DNA of 64,000 nt from SURF-28 sp034521465 (GCA_034521465.1 JAXHMN010000010.1:186001-250000), one strand, 5' to 3'; positions 1 to 9,945 are shown, numbered from the stretch's first letter. Numbers and translations are program-made. Notes: generated by a model from the letters alone, not told the origin.

Positions 1-156
1 TACTTTACTATTGTAGCAACTTCCGCCGCCCGTCTCACAGTTACCGCCGCCGCAGCATCCGGAATCACCTTTTTTATATTTTGCAAAGTGCAGTGCCATT
101 GCCATTAATGAAAATGCAATAATAAAAAATAATGTCACTACTATAATCTGTGTCAT
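1..156 (-). CDS. nqrM: NqrM-like Na+-NQR maturation protein (partial, runs off left edge)
   Basis: Fifty-two codons are visible and the frame is still open at base 1. Residues 2-24 form one hydrophobic membrane segment. After a short Lys-rich stretch comes a Cys/Gly-rich tail with CCGGGNC and GGGSCYN. One TM helix plus clustered cysteines is the layout of NqrM, the small membrane factor needed for iron-site assembly in the Na+-translocating NADH:quinone reductase. The ATG overlaps the corrected apbE stop by four bases (ATGA), so the two genes are probably translated together. Identity rests on architecture and on its place behind nqrABCDEF-apbE. The C-terminus lies outside the window. Confidence 0.75.
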   Translation of the reverse strand, partial: MTQIIVVTLFFIIAFSLMAMALHFAKYKKGDSGCCGGGNCETGGGSCYNSKV

Positions 157-1194
157 TCTATTCCTTTCGAATTTTCAAACTGTTCAATAAACTTCGGCGA
201 AGTAACAGAAATAAATCCTGTATCACTCTTAACAATAAAATAAGCCATAAGTTCCTTTTCAACCGAGAACTGATAACCTCTATCGGGTCCCATTAACAAA
301 AATTCCGGTTGCCAAGCCATCAGCTCTTAAACAAGTTGAGTCGATTACCGTGACCGAGGCAAGTTTGTGAGTTATCGGTCTTCCGGTAGTCGGATCAATT
401 GTATGAGAATATCTTATTCCCTCTTCCTCAAAATAATTCCAATAATCACCCGATGTCGCCATTGCTAAGTTGCTTAATTCGAGAACTTTATTTATTCCCC
501 CGGAATGGTCTGCCTCGGAAACACCGATCTTCCAATGCTCATTTTTATGATTTAGTCCTGCGGTTCTTACTTCACCACCAATTTCCACCATAAAATTATC
601 ATATCCCAATTCACTCAAGAGATTAAAGACTTTATCAACGCCAAACCCTTTTGCGGTTGCTGATAGATCAATCTGCAGATCGGTTTTGTTTTTCTTTACA
701 CTTGGCGGATCAAATTTTACTTCTAGTTTATCGAATCCCACATAATTAATGTTGCGGGCAATCTCTTCCTCCGATGGAATTTTTCGTGGTCTTTGATCCG
801 GTCCAAATCCCCAGATGTTCACAATTGGTCCGACAGTTATATCTAAACTACCTTCGGTCAACTCACACATATTAATCGATTCATCTAAGACAAAAGCAAA
901 ATCATCTGAAACTTCAAACCAGTCAGTCTCTTTATATTTATTGAATAATGAAATTTCAGATTCGGGAATATAGGTTGACATTTGATCATTAACTTCAATC
1001 AAAACAGAATCAATTTTTTGTTTGAGTATTGGTATTTCTATTACCGGAGAAGTTTCTGATTCAACGATCTTGACCGAGTAGGTTGTACCCATTGTAAGAC
1101 CGCGCAATTTGATTGGATCGTTTGTCTTATTGTCGCAAGAAAATAAAAATACTAACGAAACAAGTATTATATATTTTGTCTTATTTAGCTTCAT
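153..1194 (-). CDS. apbE: ApbE FAD:protein FMN transferase, lipoprotein (one frameshift)
   Basis: ApbE moves FMN from FAD onto Thr residues of NqrB and NqrC at the outer face of the inner membrane. The protein starts with a lipoprotein signal (MKLNKTKYIILV..LFSC, lipobox Cys about residue 20). It continues with the ApbE fold: GTTYSVKIVE, DISATAKGFGVD-type segment (here DLSATAKGFGVDKV), MVEIGGEVRT and SGDYWNYF. The frame ends early at 280 (FVNGTR then stop). Removing one base at about 293-296 restores the usual ending (FVMGPDRGYQF...), which runs to a TGA at 153-155 overlapping nqrM. The split is most likely an indel in the sequence. The gene lies directly behind nqrF, consistent with its role. 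Confidence 0.93.
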
Positions 1195-1236
1195 AAAAAT
1201 TTAAGCTGTTGCTACACTAACTTCGGAGCAACAGCT
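1195..1236 (-). terminator. Hairpin with T-tract between nqrF and apbE
   Basis: A perfect 10-bp inverted repeat (AGCTGTTGCT at 1204-1213, AGCAACAGCT at 1227-1236) with a 13-nt loop sits between the nqrF stop and the apbE start. Read on the minus strand it is followed by TTAAATTTTT, the shape of an intrinsic terminator. It ends only about 9 nt before the apbE ATG, so it may also limit apbE expression relative to the six pump subunits. Confidence 0.6.
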
Positions 1237-1303
1237 AATTAAAGGTAATTTAATTACTCAACATTTATAAACTGTTAAAACGGTTCAAAGTCTTTTTTTA
1301 TCA

Positions 1304-2538
1304 TTAACCGCCAAAATCATCAAGTAAGATGTTCTCGGGTTCAACTCCAAGATCATCAAGCATCTTTAAAACAGATGAGTTCATCATCGGGGGCCCGCAA
1401 ATGTAATATTCACAATCCTCCGGAGCGGGATGATTTTTGAGATAATTATCATAAATTATTTGATGAATAAACCCGGTATAACCTTCCCAATTATCATCGG
1501 GCAGTGGTTCGGACAACCCGATATGCCAAGTGAAATTATCATTCTCGGCGGCAAGTTTATCGAAATCTTCTTGATAGAAAATTTCTCTAACACTTCTAGC
1601 ACCGTACCAGAATGACATTTTTCGTTTTGATTTCAATCTTATTAACTGATCAAAAATATGCGAACGCATAGGAGCCATACCGGCACCGCCACCGATGAAT
1701 ACCATTTCATTATCTGTATCTTTTGCAAAGAACTCGCCGTAAGGTCCTGAGATTGTAACTTTATCGCCGGGTTTCAGATTAAAAATGTAAGAAGACATTT
1801 GTCCCGGTGGAACGTCCGGTAATTTAGGTGGCGGAGTTGCAATTCTAACGTTTAGCATAATGATTCCTTTTTCAAGCGGAAAACTTGCCATCGAGTATGC
1901 TCGAACAATATCTTCGGTAACTTTAGATTTATACTGCCAAACATTATACTTATCCCAGTCTTCTCTAAATTCTTCTTCAACATCAAAATCCTTATAATCT
2001 AATTCGTGCGGCGGAGCTTCGATTTGTATATAACCACCGGCACGGAAATCTACATTTTCTCCTTCGGGCAGTTTTAATACAAGTTCTTTAATAAATGTTG
2101 CAACGTTCTTGTTCGAAGTAACGGTGCACTCCCATTTTTTGATATCAAATACTTCCGGCGATACTTCAATTTTCATATCACTCTTAACCGGAACTTGACA
2201 TGATAAACGGAAATGTTCACGAACTTCTTTTCTGTTTAATTTTGACTTTTCGGTTGGCAAAACATCACCACCACCTTCGGCAACAACACATTTACATTCA
2301 CCGCAAGTACCCCGCCGCCGCAAGCAGATGGGAGGTAAATTTCCCTATCAGCCAAGGCGTTTAATAATTTTCCGCCTATAGGTACTGTTAATGTTTTTTC
2401 TGGATCATCGTTTATCACAACTTCGACGTTTCCTGAAGCAACTAATTTCGATTTTGCCAGCAAAATTATTCCAACCAAGACCAACACAATCAAGGTGAAC
2501 ATTACAACGCCGATAATTATTATGTTGATTCCTTCCAT
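1304..2538 (-). CDS. nqrF: Na+-NQR subunit F, NADH-oxidising (one frameshift)
   Basis: NqrF takes electrons from NADH through FAD and a 2Fe-2S centre into the sodium pump. The N-terminus is a membrane helix (residues 3-28). It is followed by a ferredoxin domain with the cluster Cys motif CGGGGTCGECKC and a fourth Cys in FRLSCQVPV, an FAD-binding RAYSMAS, an NADH-binding GGGAGMAPMRSH, and the family ending LLDDFGG. The frame breaks inside the Cys motif at a run of four C on the plus strand (2310-2313), where the family frame needs five. That is a homopolymer indel, so I read this as one gene. It is the last of the six nqr genes, with 12 nt between nqrE and nqrF. Confidence 0.95.
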
Positions 2539-2550
2539 AAATAAAAATCC

Positions 2551-3162
2551 TTATAATTGAATTCCGGAAAACAGCATAAAAGCAATTGCCATTAATCCAA
2601 CAGTTATAAAAGTTATACCAAGACCTCTTAAACCTTCAGGGACATTGCTGTATTTCATTTTTTCACGAATGCCGGCAAGTGCAATAATCGCAATAGCAAA
2701 GCCGGTTCCTGACCCTACCCCAAAGACAACACTTTCAGCAAATATATAATCTCTTTCAACCGCGAAGAGAGTTCCGCCTAGTATTGCACAGTTAACGGTT
2801 ATAAGAGGAAGAAATATTCCAAGTGAGTTATAAAGTTTGGGTACAAATTTATCGAGAACCATTTCTAAGATCTGCACCATTGATGCAATTACACCTATGT
2901 AAGTGATCAATCCGAGAAATGTTAAATCTAAATCGTCGAAACCAAGAGCAGCTAATGCACCTTCTCTTAAGATATTGTTATAAATAATATTGTTGATGGG
3001 AACGGTTATTGTCTGAACGACAATTACTGCAATTCCCAAACCTATTGCGGTTTCAACTCTTTTAGATACAGCAAGAAAAGTACACATCCCAAGAAAGAAT
3101 GCGAGTGCCATATTCTCGATAAAGATAGATTTTATAAATAGACTTAAATAATGTTCAAGCAT
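2551..3162 (-). CDS. nqrE: Na+-NQR subunit E
   Basis: A 203-residue integral membrane protein of normal family length with about six hydrophobic helices. It has the paired-symmetry segments of NqrE (ENMALAFFLGMCTFLAVSKR near the start, NCAILGGTLFAVERDY in the middle). NqrD and NqrE form a pseudo-symmetric pair that holds a membrane iron centre between half-helices; the Cys in GMCTF and in NCAI are candidate ligands. Two bases separate it from nqrD and twelve from nqrF, consistent with one transcript. No damage is seen in this gene. Confidence 0.95.
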   Translation of the reverse strand: MLEHYLSLFIKSIFIENMALAFFLGMCTFLAVSKRVETAIGLGIAVIVVQTITVPINNIIYNNILREGALAALGFDDLDLTFLGLITYIGVIASMVQILEMVLDKFVPKLYNSLGIFLPLITVNCAILGGTLFAVERDYIFAESVVFGVGSGTGFAIAIIALAGIREKMKYSNVPEGLRGLGITFITVGLMAIAFMLFSGIQL

Positions 3163-3164
3163 AA

Positions 3165-3785
3165 TTACGCCTCCTCAACTTGTTCGGGTTTCCAAGCTCG
3201 GATTGCCCAAATAAGTAAACCGATCAAGATAAATGCACTTGGAGAAAGAAGGAACATACCATTAGGATTATACCATCCGCCTTCAGTATTTAACTGGAAA
3301 ATTGTATAGCCCATCAATTTACCGGAGCCAAACAATTCACGGAAGAAACCGACGAACAATAGCACAAAAGAATACCCGAGTGCATTTCCTATGCCGTCCA
3401 GCACACTTTTACCTACTGAGTTTTGCAATGCAAATGCTTCGGCTCTACCCATAATTATACAGTTTGTAATAATCAATCCGACATAAACCGAGAGTTGTTT
3501 ACTTATATCAAAAAGAAATGCTTTTATTACCTGGTCTGCTATAATCACGAGCGAGGCAATAATTGTCATTTCAACAAGAATTCTGATATTGCCGGGAATA
3601 TGTTTTCTTATTAAACTCACAGATAAGTTTGAAAAAGTTAGAACGAATATTACTGCGAGTGACATAACTACGGATGTTTCGAGTTTTGCCGTAACGGCTA
3701 ATGCAGAACAGATTCCAAGAATTTGTAAAGCAATTGGATTGTTATTAAATATCGGGTCAAGTAGTATTTCTTTATATTTCTTCAT
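3165..3785 (-). CDS. nqrD: Na+-NQR subunit D
   Basis: A 206-residue, six-helix membrane protein of usual length. The N-terminal PIFNNNPIALQILGICSALA and the internal TNCIIMGRAEAFA are hallmarks of NqrD/RnfE. It is homologous to NqrE, and together they carry electrons and probably take part in Na+ translocation. The Cys in LGIC and in TNCI correspond to those in NqrE and probably ligate the shared iron. Its start overlaps the end of nqrC by 14 nt, indicating translational coupling. Confidence 0.95.
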   Translation of the reverse strand: MKKYKEILLDPIFNNNPIALQILGICSALAVTAKLETSVVMSLAVIFVLTFSNLSVSLIRKHIPGNIRILVEMTIIASLVIIADQVIKAFLFDISKQLSVYVGLIITNCIIMGRAEAFALQNSVGKSVLDGIGNALGYSFVLLFVGFFRELFGSGKLMGYTIFQLNTEGGWYNPNGMFLLSPSAFILIGLLIWAIRAWKPEQVEEA

Positions 3786-4587
3786 CAGACCCCTCCTTTC
3801 TTACTTTTTCTATAAACGGGCCGTAACCATTTTCACCAAGCCAGTATTTCATTGTATAATCAACACCTCTGGTTGTCAAAGTCGAACCGGATAATCCGTC
3901 TATCTGGTGATCTGAATTCGGATTGCTCTGATCAACTTTTCCTTTCAGAACGTCAATTATATATTCACCATTTTCATTGAAAGCTCTTTTACCTTGCCAG
4001 CTTTCCTTCCATGTTGGATTGTCAATTTCACCACCAAGACCGGGAGTCTCGCCATGTTCATAGAATGTAATTCCCTCAACAGTTTTTAATTCTTTATCGA
4101 GAGAAATAAATCCGTACATAGTTGACCAAAGTCCTTTTCCGTGAACCGGGAAAATGTATTTATTTACATTATTATTTTCATCAAGAACTTTGTATACGGT
4201 CATATACTCCGGCTTGCGCTTAATTCCGGCAATGTCTTCGGAAGCGGGAATGCTTGTACTCAATTCCGGAATATTGCTGACTTTTTTTATGTCAAAATTT
4301 TTCGGCTTAAGCAGCTCCGATTTTTCTTCAGGGTTAATTATCTCACCGGATTCTAATTCGATTGTAACCGGTTTAATTTTTTCGTTATAAATTTCTTGCG
4401 GATTTTTATTTTGATAATCAATTCCGCCGGCTGCAAGAATATTTTTTATTTTATCAACTTGTCTGTTCTCGTTTTGTATTGCATTTAAAGAGACCGCAGC
4501 AGTAGAAACAAGTATAGAGCAAACAAGACATACTCCTAATGCAACCTGTATGGTTTTTTTAGTACTGTCAGATGACATTTCTCGCAA
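3772..4587 (-). CDS. nqrC: Na+-NQR subunit C, covalent FMN
   Basis: A single N-terminal helix (about residues 10-32) anchors a periplasmic FMN-binding domain. The flavinylation motif DGLSGSTLTT lies near the C-terminus; the Thr in SGST is the expected FMN attachment site made by ApbE. GETPGLGGEI is also typical of the family. The length of 271 aa is close to usual. The start overlaps nqrB by 20 nt; in that context MREMSSDSTK begins with two possible Met codons three residues apart. The apbE gene sits two genes downstream. Confidence 0.95.
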   Translation of the reverse strand: MREMSSDSTKKTIQVALGVCLVCSILVSTAAVSLNAIQNENRQVDKIKNILAAGGIDYQNKNPQEIYNEKIKPVTIELESGEIINPEEKSELLKPKNFDIKKVSNIPELSTSIPASEDIAGIKRKPEYMTVYKVLDENNNVNKYIFPVHGKGLWSTMYGFISLDKELKTVEGITFYEHGETPGLGGEIDNPTWKESWQGKRAFNENGEYIIDVLKGKVDQSNPNSDHQIDGLSGSTLTTRGVDYTMKYWLGENGYGPFIEKVRKEGSDEEI

Positions 4588-5770
4588 GCCTCCTCTTAAT
4601 ATTTTGGTTAATAAAATATCTATCTATTATAGGGGCGAATACGTTCATAAATAAAATTGCGAGCATCATTCCTTCCGGGAAAGCCGGATTAACAACGCGC
4701 ACAAGTACAGCAAAAAAGCCGATCAAAAATCCATAAACATATTTTCCTTTTTCTGTCATAGTTGCACTAACCGGATCGGTTGCCATAAAGACGGTTCCAA
4801 AAGCAAATCCGCCGATAACTAAATGCCAGTGAAACGGTAATTCAAACATCGGGTTTGTAGCGCTTCCGATTGCATTCAAACCAAAAACGGTTATTGCCGT
4901 GCCCACAACAACGGAAACCATAATTTTCCAAGAACCGACTTTGCTTACAATCAATACTACCGCACCTATCAAACATGCGAGAGCTGAAGTTTCTCCCATT
5001 GACCCGGGTATGAAACCTAAGAATGAGTCCATCCATGAAGCAGAAACGGTCATGGTTGAATCTGCAAATTGAGCCAATGGTGTTGCTTGACTTAAACCGT
5101 CAACAGCAACCCAAACTTTATCACCGGAAATTTCTGCGGGATATGCAAAGAATAGAAATGCTCTTGCCGTTAAAGCTGGATTAAGAATATTCATTCCAAC
5201 ACCGCCAAATACTTCTTTACCTATAACAACACCAAACGAGATTCCCAAAGCAACTTGCCAGTATGGAATATCGGGTGGAAGTATTAAAGGAAATAACAGA
5301 GATGTAACCAGAAATCCTTCGTTTACTTCATGCTTTCTAACTACGGCAAAAAGAACTTCCCAGAAACCGCCCACAGCTAATGTAACAATGTAAACCGGCA
5401 GAAAGTACAAAGCCCCGAAAACTATATTTCCTAAAATATTTGAAGGATCAAGACTAAAACCAAGCCATTGTAAAACTTGAGCCTGCCAATGCGGTGAGCT
5501 TGATGCTCCCATTTGCTGCAAACCTAAGTTAGCTTGTAATCCTGTATTATAGAGTGCCATAAAGACAGCAGGAATGAGCGCGATTACTACCATCATCATC
5601 ATACGTTTGAGATCCATTACATCTCTGATATGAGAAGCTGATTTTGTAGGTCTTCCGGTAGTATAAAGAAAAGTGTCAATCGTTTCGTAAAGTGGATAAT
5701 ACTTCTCCAACTTTCCACCATCAACAAAATGTTTTTCCTGCTTATCTAAAAAATTTCTTATAAGCTTCAC
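4568..5770 (-). CDS. nqrB: Na+-NQR subunit B, Na+ channel and covalent FMN
   Basis: A 400-residue membrane protein with about ten helices, the core of the sodium channel. The FMN-attachment region reads VDGLSQATPLAQF, with the Thr after SQA as the likely flavin site. Other family landmarks are FGGVGMNILNPALTARAF and MATDPVSATMTEKGK. The sub-motif SQAT differs slightly from the SGAT common in Vibrio but keeps the Asp, Ser and Thr that ApbE reads. Three nt separate it from nqrA. The gene is intact. Confidence 0.96.
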   Translation of the reverse strand: MKLIRNFLDKQEKHFVDGGKLEKYYPLYETIDTFLYTTGRPTKSASHIRDVMDLKRMMMMVVIALIPAVFMALYNTGLQANLGLQQMGASSSPHWQAQVLQWLGFSLDPSNILGNIVFGALYFLPVYIVTLAVGGFWEVLFAVVRKHEVNEGFLVTSLLFPLILPPDIPYWQVALGISFGVVIGKEVFGGVGMNILNPALTARAFLFFAYPAEISGDKVWVAVDGLSQATPLAQFADSTMTVSASWMDSFLGFIPGSMGETSALACLIGAVVLIVSKVGSWKIMVSVVVGTAITVFGLNAIGSATNPMFELPFHWHLVIGGFAFGTVFMATDPVSATMTEKGKYVYGFLIGFFAVLVRVVNPAFPEGMMLAILFMNVFAPIIDRYFINQNIKRRLARNVI

Positions 5771-5773
5771 GAA

Positions 5774-7122
5774 TTAACCTTCCTTTTCAATAATTGTTAA
5801 ATTTTCTCTTAACATTGGTCCATAATCTATTTTAGAAGGACAAGAAAAAGTACATAGAGCTAAATCTTCTTCATCTAACTCTAAAACGCCGAGTTGTTCG
5901 GCTTCTTCTAGGTCATTAACAGCGATGGCGCGCAAAAGATAAGTCGGAAGAATATCCATCGGCATAACTTCTTCGAAATTTCCGCTCGGCACAATTGCTC
6001 TTTTACCTCCGTGAATTTCAGTACTGAATTCGTATTGTTTGTTGGGAGATATTTTTGAGAAAACGATATTCTTCATCGAATAATTATTAACAAATGGATT
6101 TAACCATCCAAGAAAATTTCTTTTAACCGGATTGGGAATTACCGAAACTTGCTGATGGAATCTACCTAAATAAGCTTCGGTGTCAACAGCACTTCTTCCG
6201 GAAAGAACCGAACCTGAAATCGGTCTGTAGTTTTCATCCTTTAGTTCATTTGCAATTAATTCTGTTATTGAAGCGCCTCGTCTAGTTTTTATTAAGCGGG
6301 GATTTTTAACCGAAGAACCGGCAAGTGAGATAATTCTGTCAACCATAATTCTTCCGGTTGAAAAAAGATGCCCGATTGCAATAACATCCTGTGCGGTTAA
6401 GTACCAAACAAATCTCTTTCTGCCAACCGGACTTAAGAAATGTATATGCGTACCAACATTGCCCGCTGGATGAGGACCTTCAAACTCCTCAACAGAAATT
6501 TGATCCGAATCAATAACCGGAACATTTGTGTCAGTTGATTTACATACAAAAACTTTTCCATCGGTCAATTTTGATAGAACACTTAAACCACTCTTAAAAT
6601 GATTTTCGTTCATAGCAATAATTTTGTCAACATCGGGAGCTAAAGGATTTGTATCCATAGCGGTAACATAAATTGCGGAAGGTGTTGTTTCCGGATCGGC
6701 CACTTTACTAAATGGTCTAACTCTAATTGCTGTCCATTCACCCGATTCGATTAACTGTTCAACAACTTCTTCTCTTTTTATAGCTTTTAAATCACCTCAG
6801 ACTTTGCCGGAAATTCAATCTGTTCGTCACCACTCAATTCAATAACCATCGAAAGGAAAACACGTTTTGCTCCACGATTGATTTCAACTACTTTGCCGCT
6901 TCCCGGCGAAGTATATTTTACGCCCGGAGTTTTCTTATCAGTAAAAACCGGTTGCCCAAGTTTTACAACATCTCCTTCTTGCACCAGCATTGTTGGTTTC
7001 ATTCCAACAAAGTCATCTCCAAGAAGAGCCACTCGTTTAACATGCGTACCATCGGAAATCTCTTGAACCGGCTTTCCTTGGATTGGTATGTCTAACCCTT
7101 TTTTGAGTTTTATTCTTCCCAT
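5774..7122 (-). CDS. nqrA: Na+-NQR subunit A (one frameshift)
   Basis: NqrA is the cytoplasmic subunit of the pump. The N-terminus MGRIKLKKGLDIPIQGKP and the lipoyl-like GMKPTMLVQEGDVVKLGQP segment are diagnostic. The rest (TAIRVRPFSKVADPE..., then the Rossmann-like middle domain and a C-terminus with CTFSCPSKIDYG) follows in another frame. One missing base at about 6794-6797 separates KSE from DLKAIKREEVVEQLIESG. With it restored the protein is about 450 aa, normal for NqrA. It is the first gene of the operon. The 207-nt gap up to the tRNA gene should hold the operon promoter, though I cannot point to a clear one. Confidence 0.95.
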
Positions 7123-7329
7123 AATTTTCCTAGTTATTTAGACATAAAGGTATAAATATAAGAATATCTTCACTCTTATTAAAGCAAAAGTGAAAACAAA
7201 AATCATGTTATTAAAGATAGCCGGGGAGGATATGCAAAAATGTGAATTTAAAGAATGTAAAGCAAGGTTATACTTGAGAAGCACTTGAAGGTTTGGAGTA
7301 TTACTTTGTGAAACAATTTTAAACTTTCG

Positions 7330-7402
7330 TGCACCCTGGGGGATTCGAACCCCCGACCTGCTGATTAAGAGTCAGTTGCTCTGCCAGCTGAGCTAAGGGT
7401 GC
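7330..7402 (-). tRNA. tRNA-Lys(CTT)
   Basis: The 73-nt minus-strand cloverleaf has a 7-bp acceptor stem GCACCCT/AGGGTGC, D-arm GCTC..GAGC, and anticodon loop CTCTTAA (anticodon CTT). The anticodon stem is ACTGA/TCAGC with an A-C mismatch at its base. The T-arm is GGGGG/CCCCC around TTCGAAT. The discriminator base is A and CCA is not encoded. Confidence 0.96.
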
Positions 7403-7482
7403 ACCGCAAATATACCTCCTTCGTTTTTTACTTTCAAAATTTTTAGTTAAACTTGTTCTCATTTTTACTACAGCATATTGGA

Positions 7483-8358
7483 ATGAAAATTAATCATATC
7501 TTTTTAGCAATATTATTTTTTACGACATCGCTTACTGCTCAAAAGTTTGATGTGGTTGACGATCTTGAGCGTAAAATAAAATTCGATTCGTCTCCTTCGC
7601 GCGTTATATCATTAGCCCCCAACATTACAGAAATGATTTATCTATTAGAAGTTGATAGTACGTTAGTCGGTAATACCAAGTACTGTTACTACCCCGAAGA
7701 AGCGAAATCAGTTACAAAAGTTGGGGATATGATAAATTTTAATTTTGAAAAGATCGTAGAACTTAGCCCGGATCTAATTTTTATAACGGTCGAAGGAAAC
7801 CAGAAAACTGCTTATGATAAATTAATTGATCTTGGTCTCAAAGTTTTCGTTTCAAATCCGCGCGATTATACTGGTATAAAAAAAACGTTTAATGATTTGG
7901 GCAAAATTTTTGATAAAGAAGAGCGAACTAATAACCTAACTAACGAGTGGGATTCTACTTACAATTATATTCTTGATCAATCTAAAAATCTTAAAACAAA
8001 AGATGTTATGATTTTGGTTGAACTTAATCCGATAATGGTAGCGGGAAGAAACACATTCATAAATAGTTATTTAGAAATTTGTAACATGAAAAACTTTGCC
8101 GAAGATCTTAAAATGAATTATCCAGTCTTTAGTAGAGAAGTTGTAATTGAAAGGGATCCTCAGATTATTTGTTTATCCATCTTCCGGCTTCCGAAAACAT
8201 TGAGAACTTTAAGGGGAATGTATCCCGAATGGAAAGCACTTTCTGCAGTGAAAAAAAGGAAATGTATTTTTTGTTGACGCGATCTTTACTTCAGACCCGG
8301 ACCGAGATTTACTGATGCACTCACAGACTTTTATTCAAGACTGAAAAAAAATGATTGA
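7483..8358 (+). CDS. BtuF-like periplasmic metal-chelate/cobalamin binding protein (C-terminal frameshifts)
   Basis: A class III ABC-transporter substrate-binding protein of the cobalamin/Fe-chelate type. A signal peptide (MKINHIFLAILFFTTSLTAQ) is followed by the N-lobe segment RVISLAPNITEMIYLLEVDS, then a long linking helix and a C-lobe. I start it at the ATG at 7483, where the signal peptide begins, ten codons after an in-frame upstream ATG. Near the end the frame breaks twice (about 8253 and 8280). Reading through gives DADLYFRPGPRFTDALTDF and a stop at 8358, the usual family ending. No permease or ATPase gene is nearby, and no cobalamin riboswitch is visible in the 80 nt upstream, so the ligand is uncertain. 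Confidence 0.85.
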
Positions 8359-8442
8359 ACAATTGGTTGATTGAGTGATTGATTGATTAATAGCTGTCCT
8401 ATTCACCCAATCATCCATTCATCCATGTATCCAATCACTAAA
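8359..8442. repeat. Low-complexity GATT/ATCC-rich spacer
   Basis: The spacer holds imperfect 4-base units: TTGATTGAGTGATTGATTGA on one side, then ATCATCCATTCATCC. A similar but shorter GATTGACTGATTGAG / CAATCATTCAATC spacer lies at 10983-11040. No coding function is seen. Confidence 0.4.
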
Positions 8443-8499
8443 GTTCCATAATCACTTGATCTTATTGTCAAACAATTTTCTCCCGCAATGAATAATTTT

Positions 8500-8809
8500 T
8501 TAGTTCGGTTCCCAATCCACTCCGTCACACGGAATATATTCCTCGGTTGGATGTTCGTCATATTTGGTGCAAAGCACTGCAGAGGCATCGAAATGTTTGC
8601 ATTGCGAACAGATCGTATCTTCTAAAATTTGTTGATTTTCTTCAGTAAAAAGTCTGTATTGAATTATTGCCGGATGTATGATCACGCCATAAACAGCCAT
8701 AACCGCAATTATCCACCAAAACTTATAATCTATCCAATCTATGAAAATCCAAAGTACGGGAATTAGAATTGCCAACTCTAATCAATCCCCAATAAATAAT
8801 TCTACCCAT
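8500..8809 (-). CDS. Small membrane protein with four-Cys tail, unknown function (frameshift)
   Basis: About 102 residues once an extra base at about 8771-8775 is removed; the start then becomes MGRIIYWGLIRVAIL. Two hydrophobic helices (roughly residues 8-26 and 30-48) precede a soluble tail with CSQCKHF, AVLCTKY and YIPCDGVDWEPN. The CxxC plus two further Cys suggest a metal or Fe-S site, or a disulfide-rich tail. I do not recognise a named family. It lies between the binding-protein gene and the polysaccharide locus and is transcribed against both. Confidence 0.6.
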
Positions 8810-8901
8810 CACGAAATCCTATCTGGCAATAGCTAAATTGCTTTTAGAAATTTATTAGTTTAATTTTAGCTCTAAATTACAATAAAATCTGTACTTATCT
8901 T

Positions 8902-9933
8902 ATGGAAAATTCTGCCCCAAAGAAGAAAAATTTTTATAATAAAAAGAAATATTATAAGAATAAAAACGAGTCGAACCCCGAAAAGAAAAATGAAAGCCGG
9001 TTTTCTTTCAAAAAGGTATCTTTAGTTATACCTTTATTAAACGAAGAAGAATCATTGATGCCGCTCTACAATGAAATTAAAAAGATTGTCGATAAGCTCA
9101 AAATCAATTATGAAATTGTTTTTATTGACGATGGCAGCACAGATTCTTCACTACAAAAACTTCGTGAATTGAATCGAAAGGATCGGAATGTTCGCTACAT
9201 ATCTTTTAGAAAAAATTATGGTAAATCCGCCGCATTAAACGTCGGATTCAAAAAAGCCAGCGGTGATGCAATTATTACTATGGATGCAGACCTTCAGGAT
9301 GATCCTGCAGAAATTGAAAACTTACTCGAAAAGCTAGACAACGGCTGGGATATGGTTTCCGGCTGGAAGAAAGTCAGATTCGATCCTTTCGTAAAGAAAC
9401 ATTCTTCTAAATTTTTCAATTATACAACTCGTGTGCTTACCAAAATTAAAATCCACGATTTCAACTGCGGACTGAAAGCATATAAAAGAGATGTAATTAA
9501 GAACATTAATGTTTACGGAGAATTGCACAGATACATTCCGGTACTTGCGTATAATAAAGGATTTACCGTAACTGAAATTCCGGTAAAACATCATCCGCGC
9601 CGGTACGGAAAAACAAAGTTTGGTATTTCAAGATTTTTCAAGGGATTTATCGATTTACTGACGGTGATGTTCGATTCGAGATATATCAAAAGACCAATGC
9701 ACCTATTTGGTTTCTTTGGCGTTACTGCATTTATTCTAGGTGTACTCGTTAATTTATGGCTTAGTTATGAAAAGATTTTTCTCGATAAGAATTTAGGCGA
9801 TAGACCAATTCTCTTACTCGGTATACTTTTAATAGTTGTCGGGGTACAGTTTTTTGCCGTCGGTCTGCTCGGTGAAATTATTGTGCACAACACTCCACGA
9901 GATGAAGATTACAACATCAAAGAGAAAAGGTAA
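8902..9933 (+). CDS. GT2 glycosyltransferase, polyprenyl-phosphate type, with two C-terminal helices
   Basis: After a Lys-rich N-terminal tail of about 35 residues, a GT-A domain begins (VSLVIPLLNEEESL). It carries the nucleotide-sugar motif FIDDGSTDSS and the metal-binding MDADLQDDPAEI typical of dolichyl/undecaprenyl-phosphate sugar transferases. Two membrane helices near residues 265-290 and 305-335 match the ArnC/GtrB/DPM architecture. The likely product is a polyprenyl-phosphate-linked sugar used in periplasmic glycan modification. It is the first gene of a plus-strand polysaccharide series, with 12 nt to the next gene. Length 343 aa, intact. Confidence 0.9.
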   Translation: MENSAPKKKNFYNKKKYYKNKNESNPEKKNESRFSFKKVSLVIPLLNEEESLMPLYNEIKKIVDKLKINYEIVFIDDGSTDSSLQKLRELNRKDRNVRYISFRKNYGKSAALNVGFKKASGDAIITMDADLQDDPAEIENLLEKLDNGWDMVSGWKKVRFDPFVKKHSSKFFNYTTRVLTKIKIHDFNCGLKAYKRDVIKNINVYGELHRYIPVLAYNKGFTVTEIPVKHHPRRYGKTKFGISRFFKGFIDLLTVMFDSRYIKRPMHLFGFFGVTAFILGVLVNLWLSYEKIFLDKNLGDRPILLLGILLIVVGVQFFAVGLLGEIIVHNTPRDEDYNIKEKR

Positions 9934-9945
9934 TTTCAATCAGCG

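Noticed and set aside
399..593. Open frame on the plus strand opposite apbE
   Set aside because: Antisense shadow of a well-supported gene, with no family features. The same holds for the many other antisense frames, for example opposite the DUF4097 genes, where the repeats of the true strand produce long open antisense frames.
2300..2330. Programmed frameshift in nqrF
   Set aside because: It sits in a G homopolymer and similar slips occur in unrelated genes across the window, so sequence error is the simpler reading.
7403..7482. Possible cobalamin riboswitch before the BtuF-like gene
   Set aside because: The gap is only about 80 nt, and no B12-box-like sequence or suitable stems are visible.
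8403..8588. Short minus-strand frame overlapping the Cys-rich membrane protein gene
   Set aside because: Out of frame with the better-supported gene and made of low-complexity spacer sequence.
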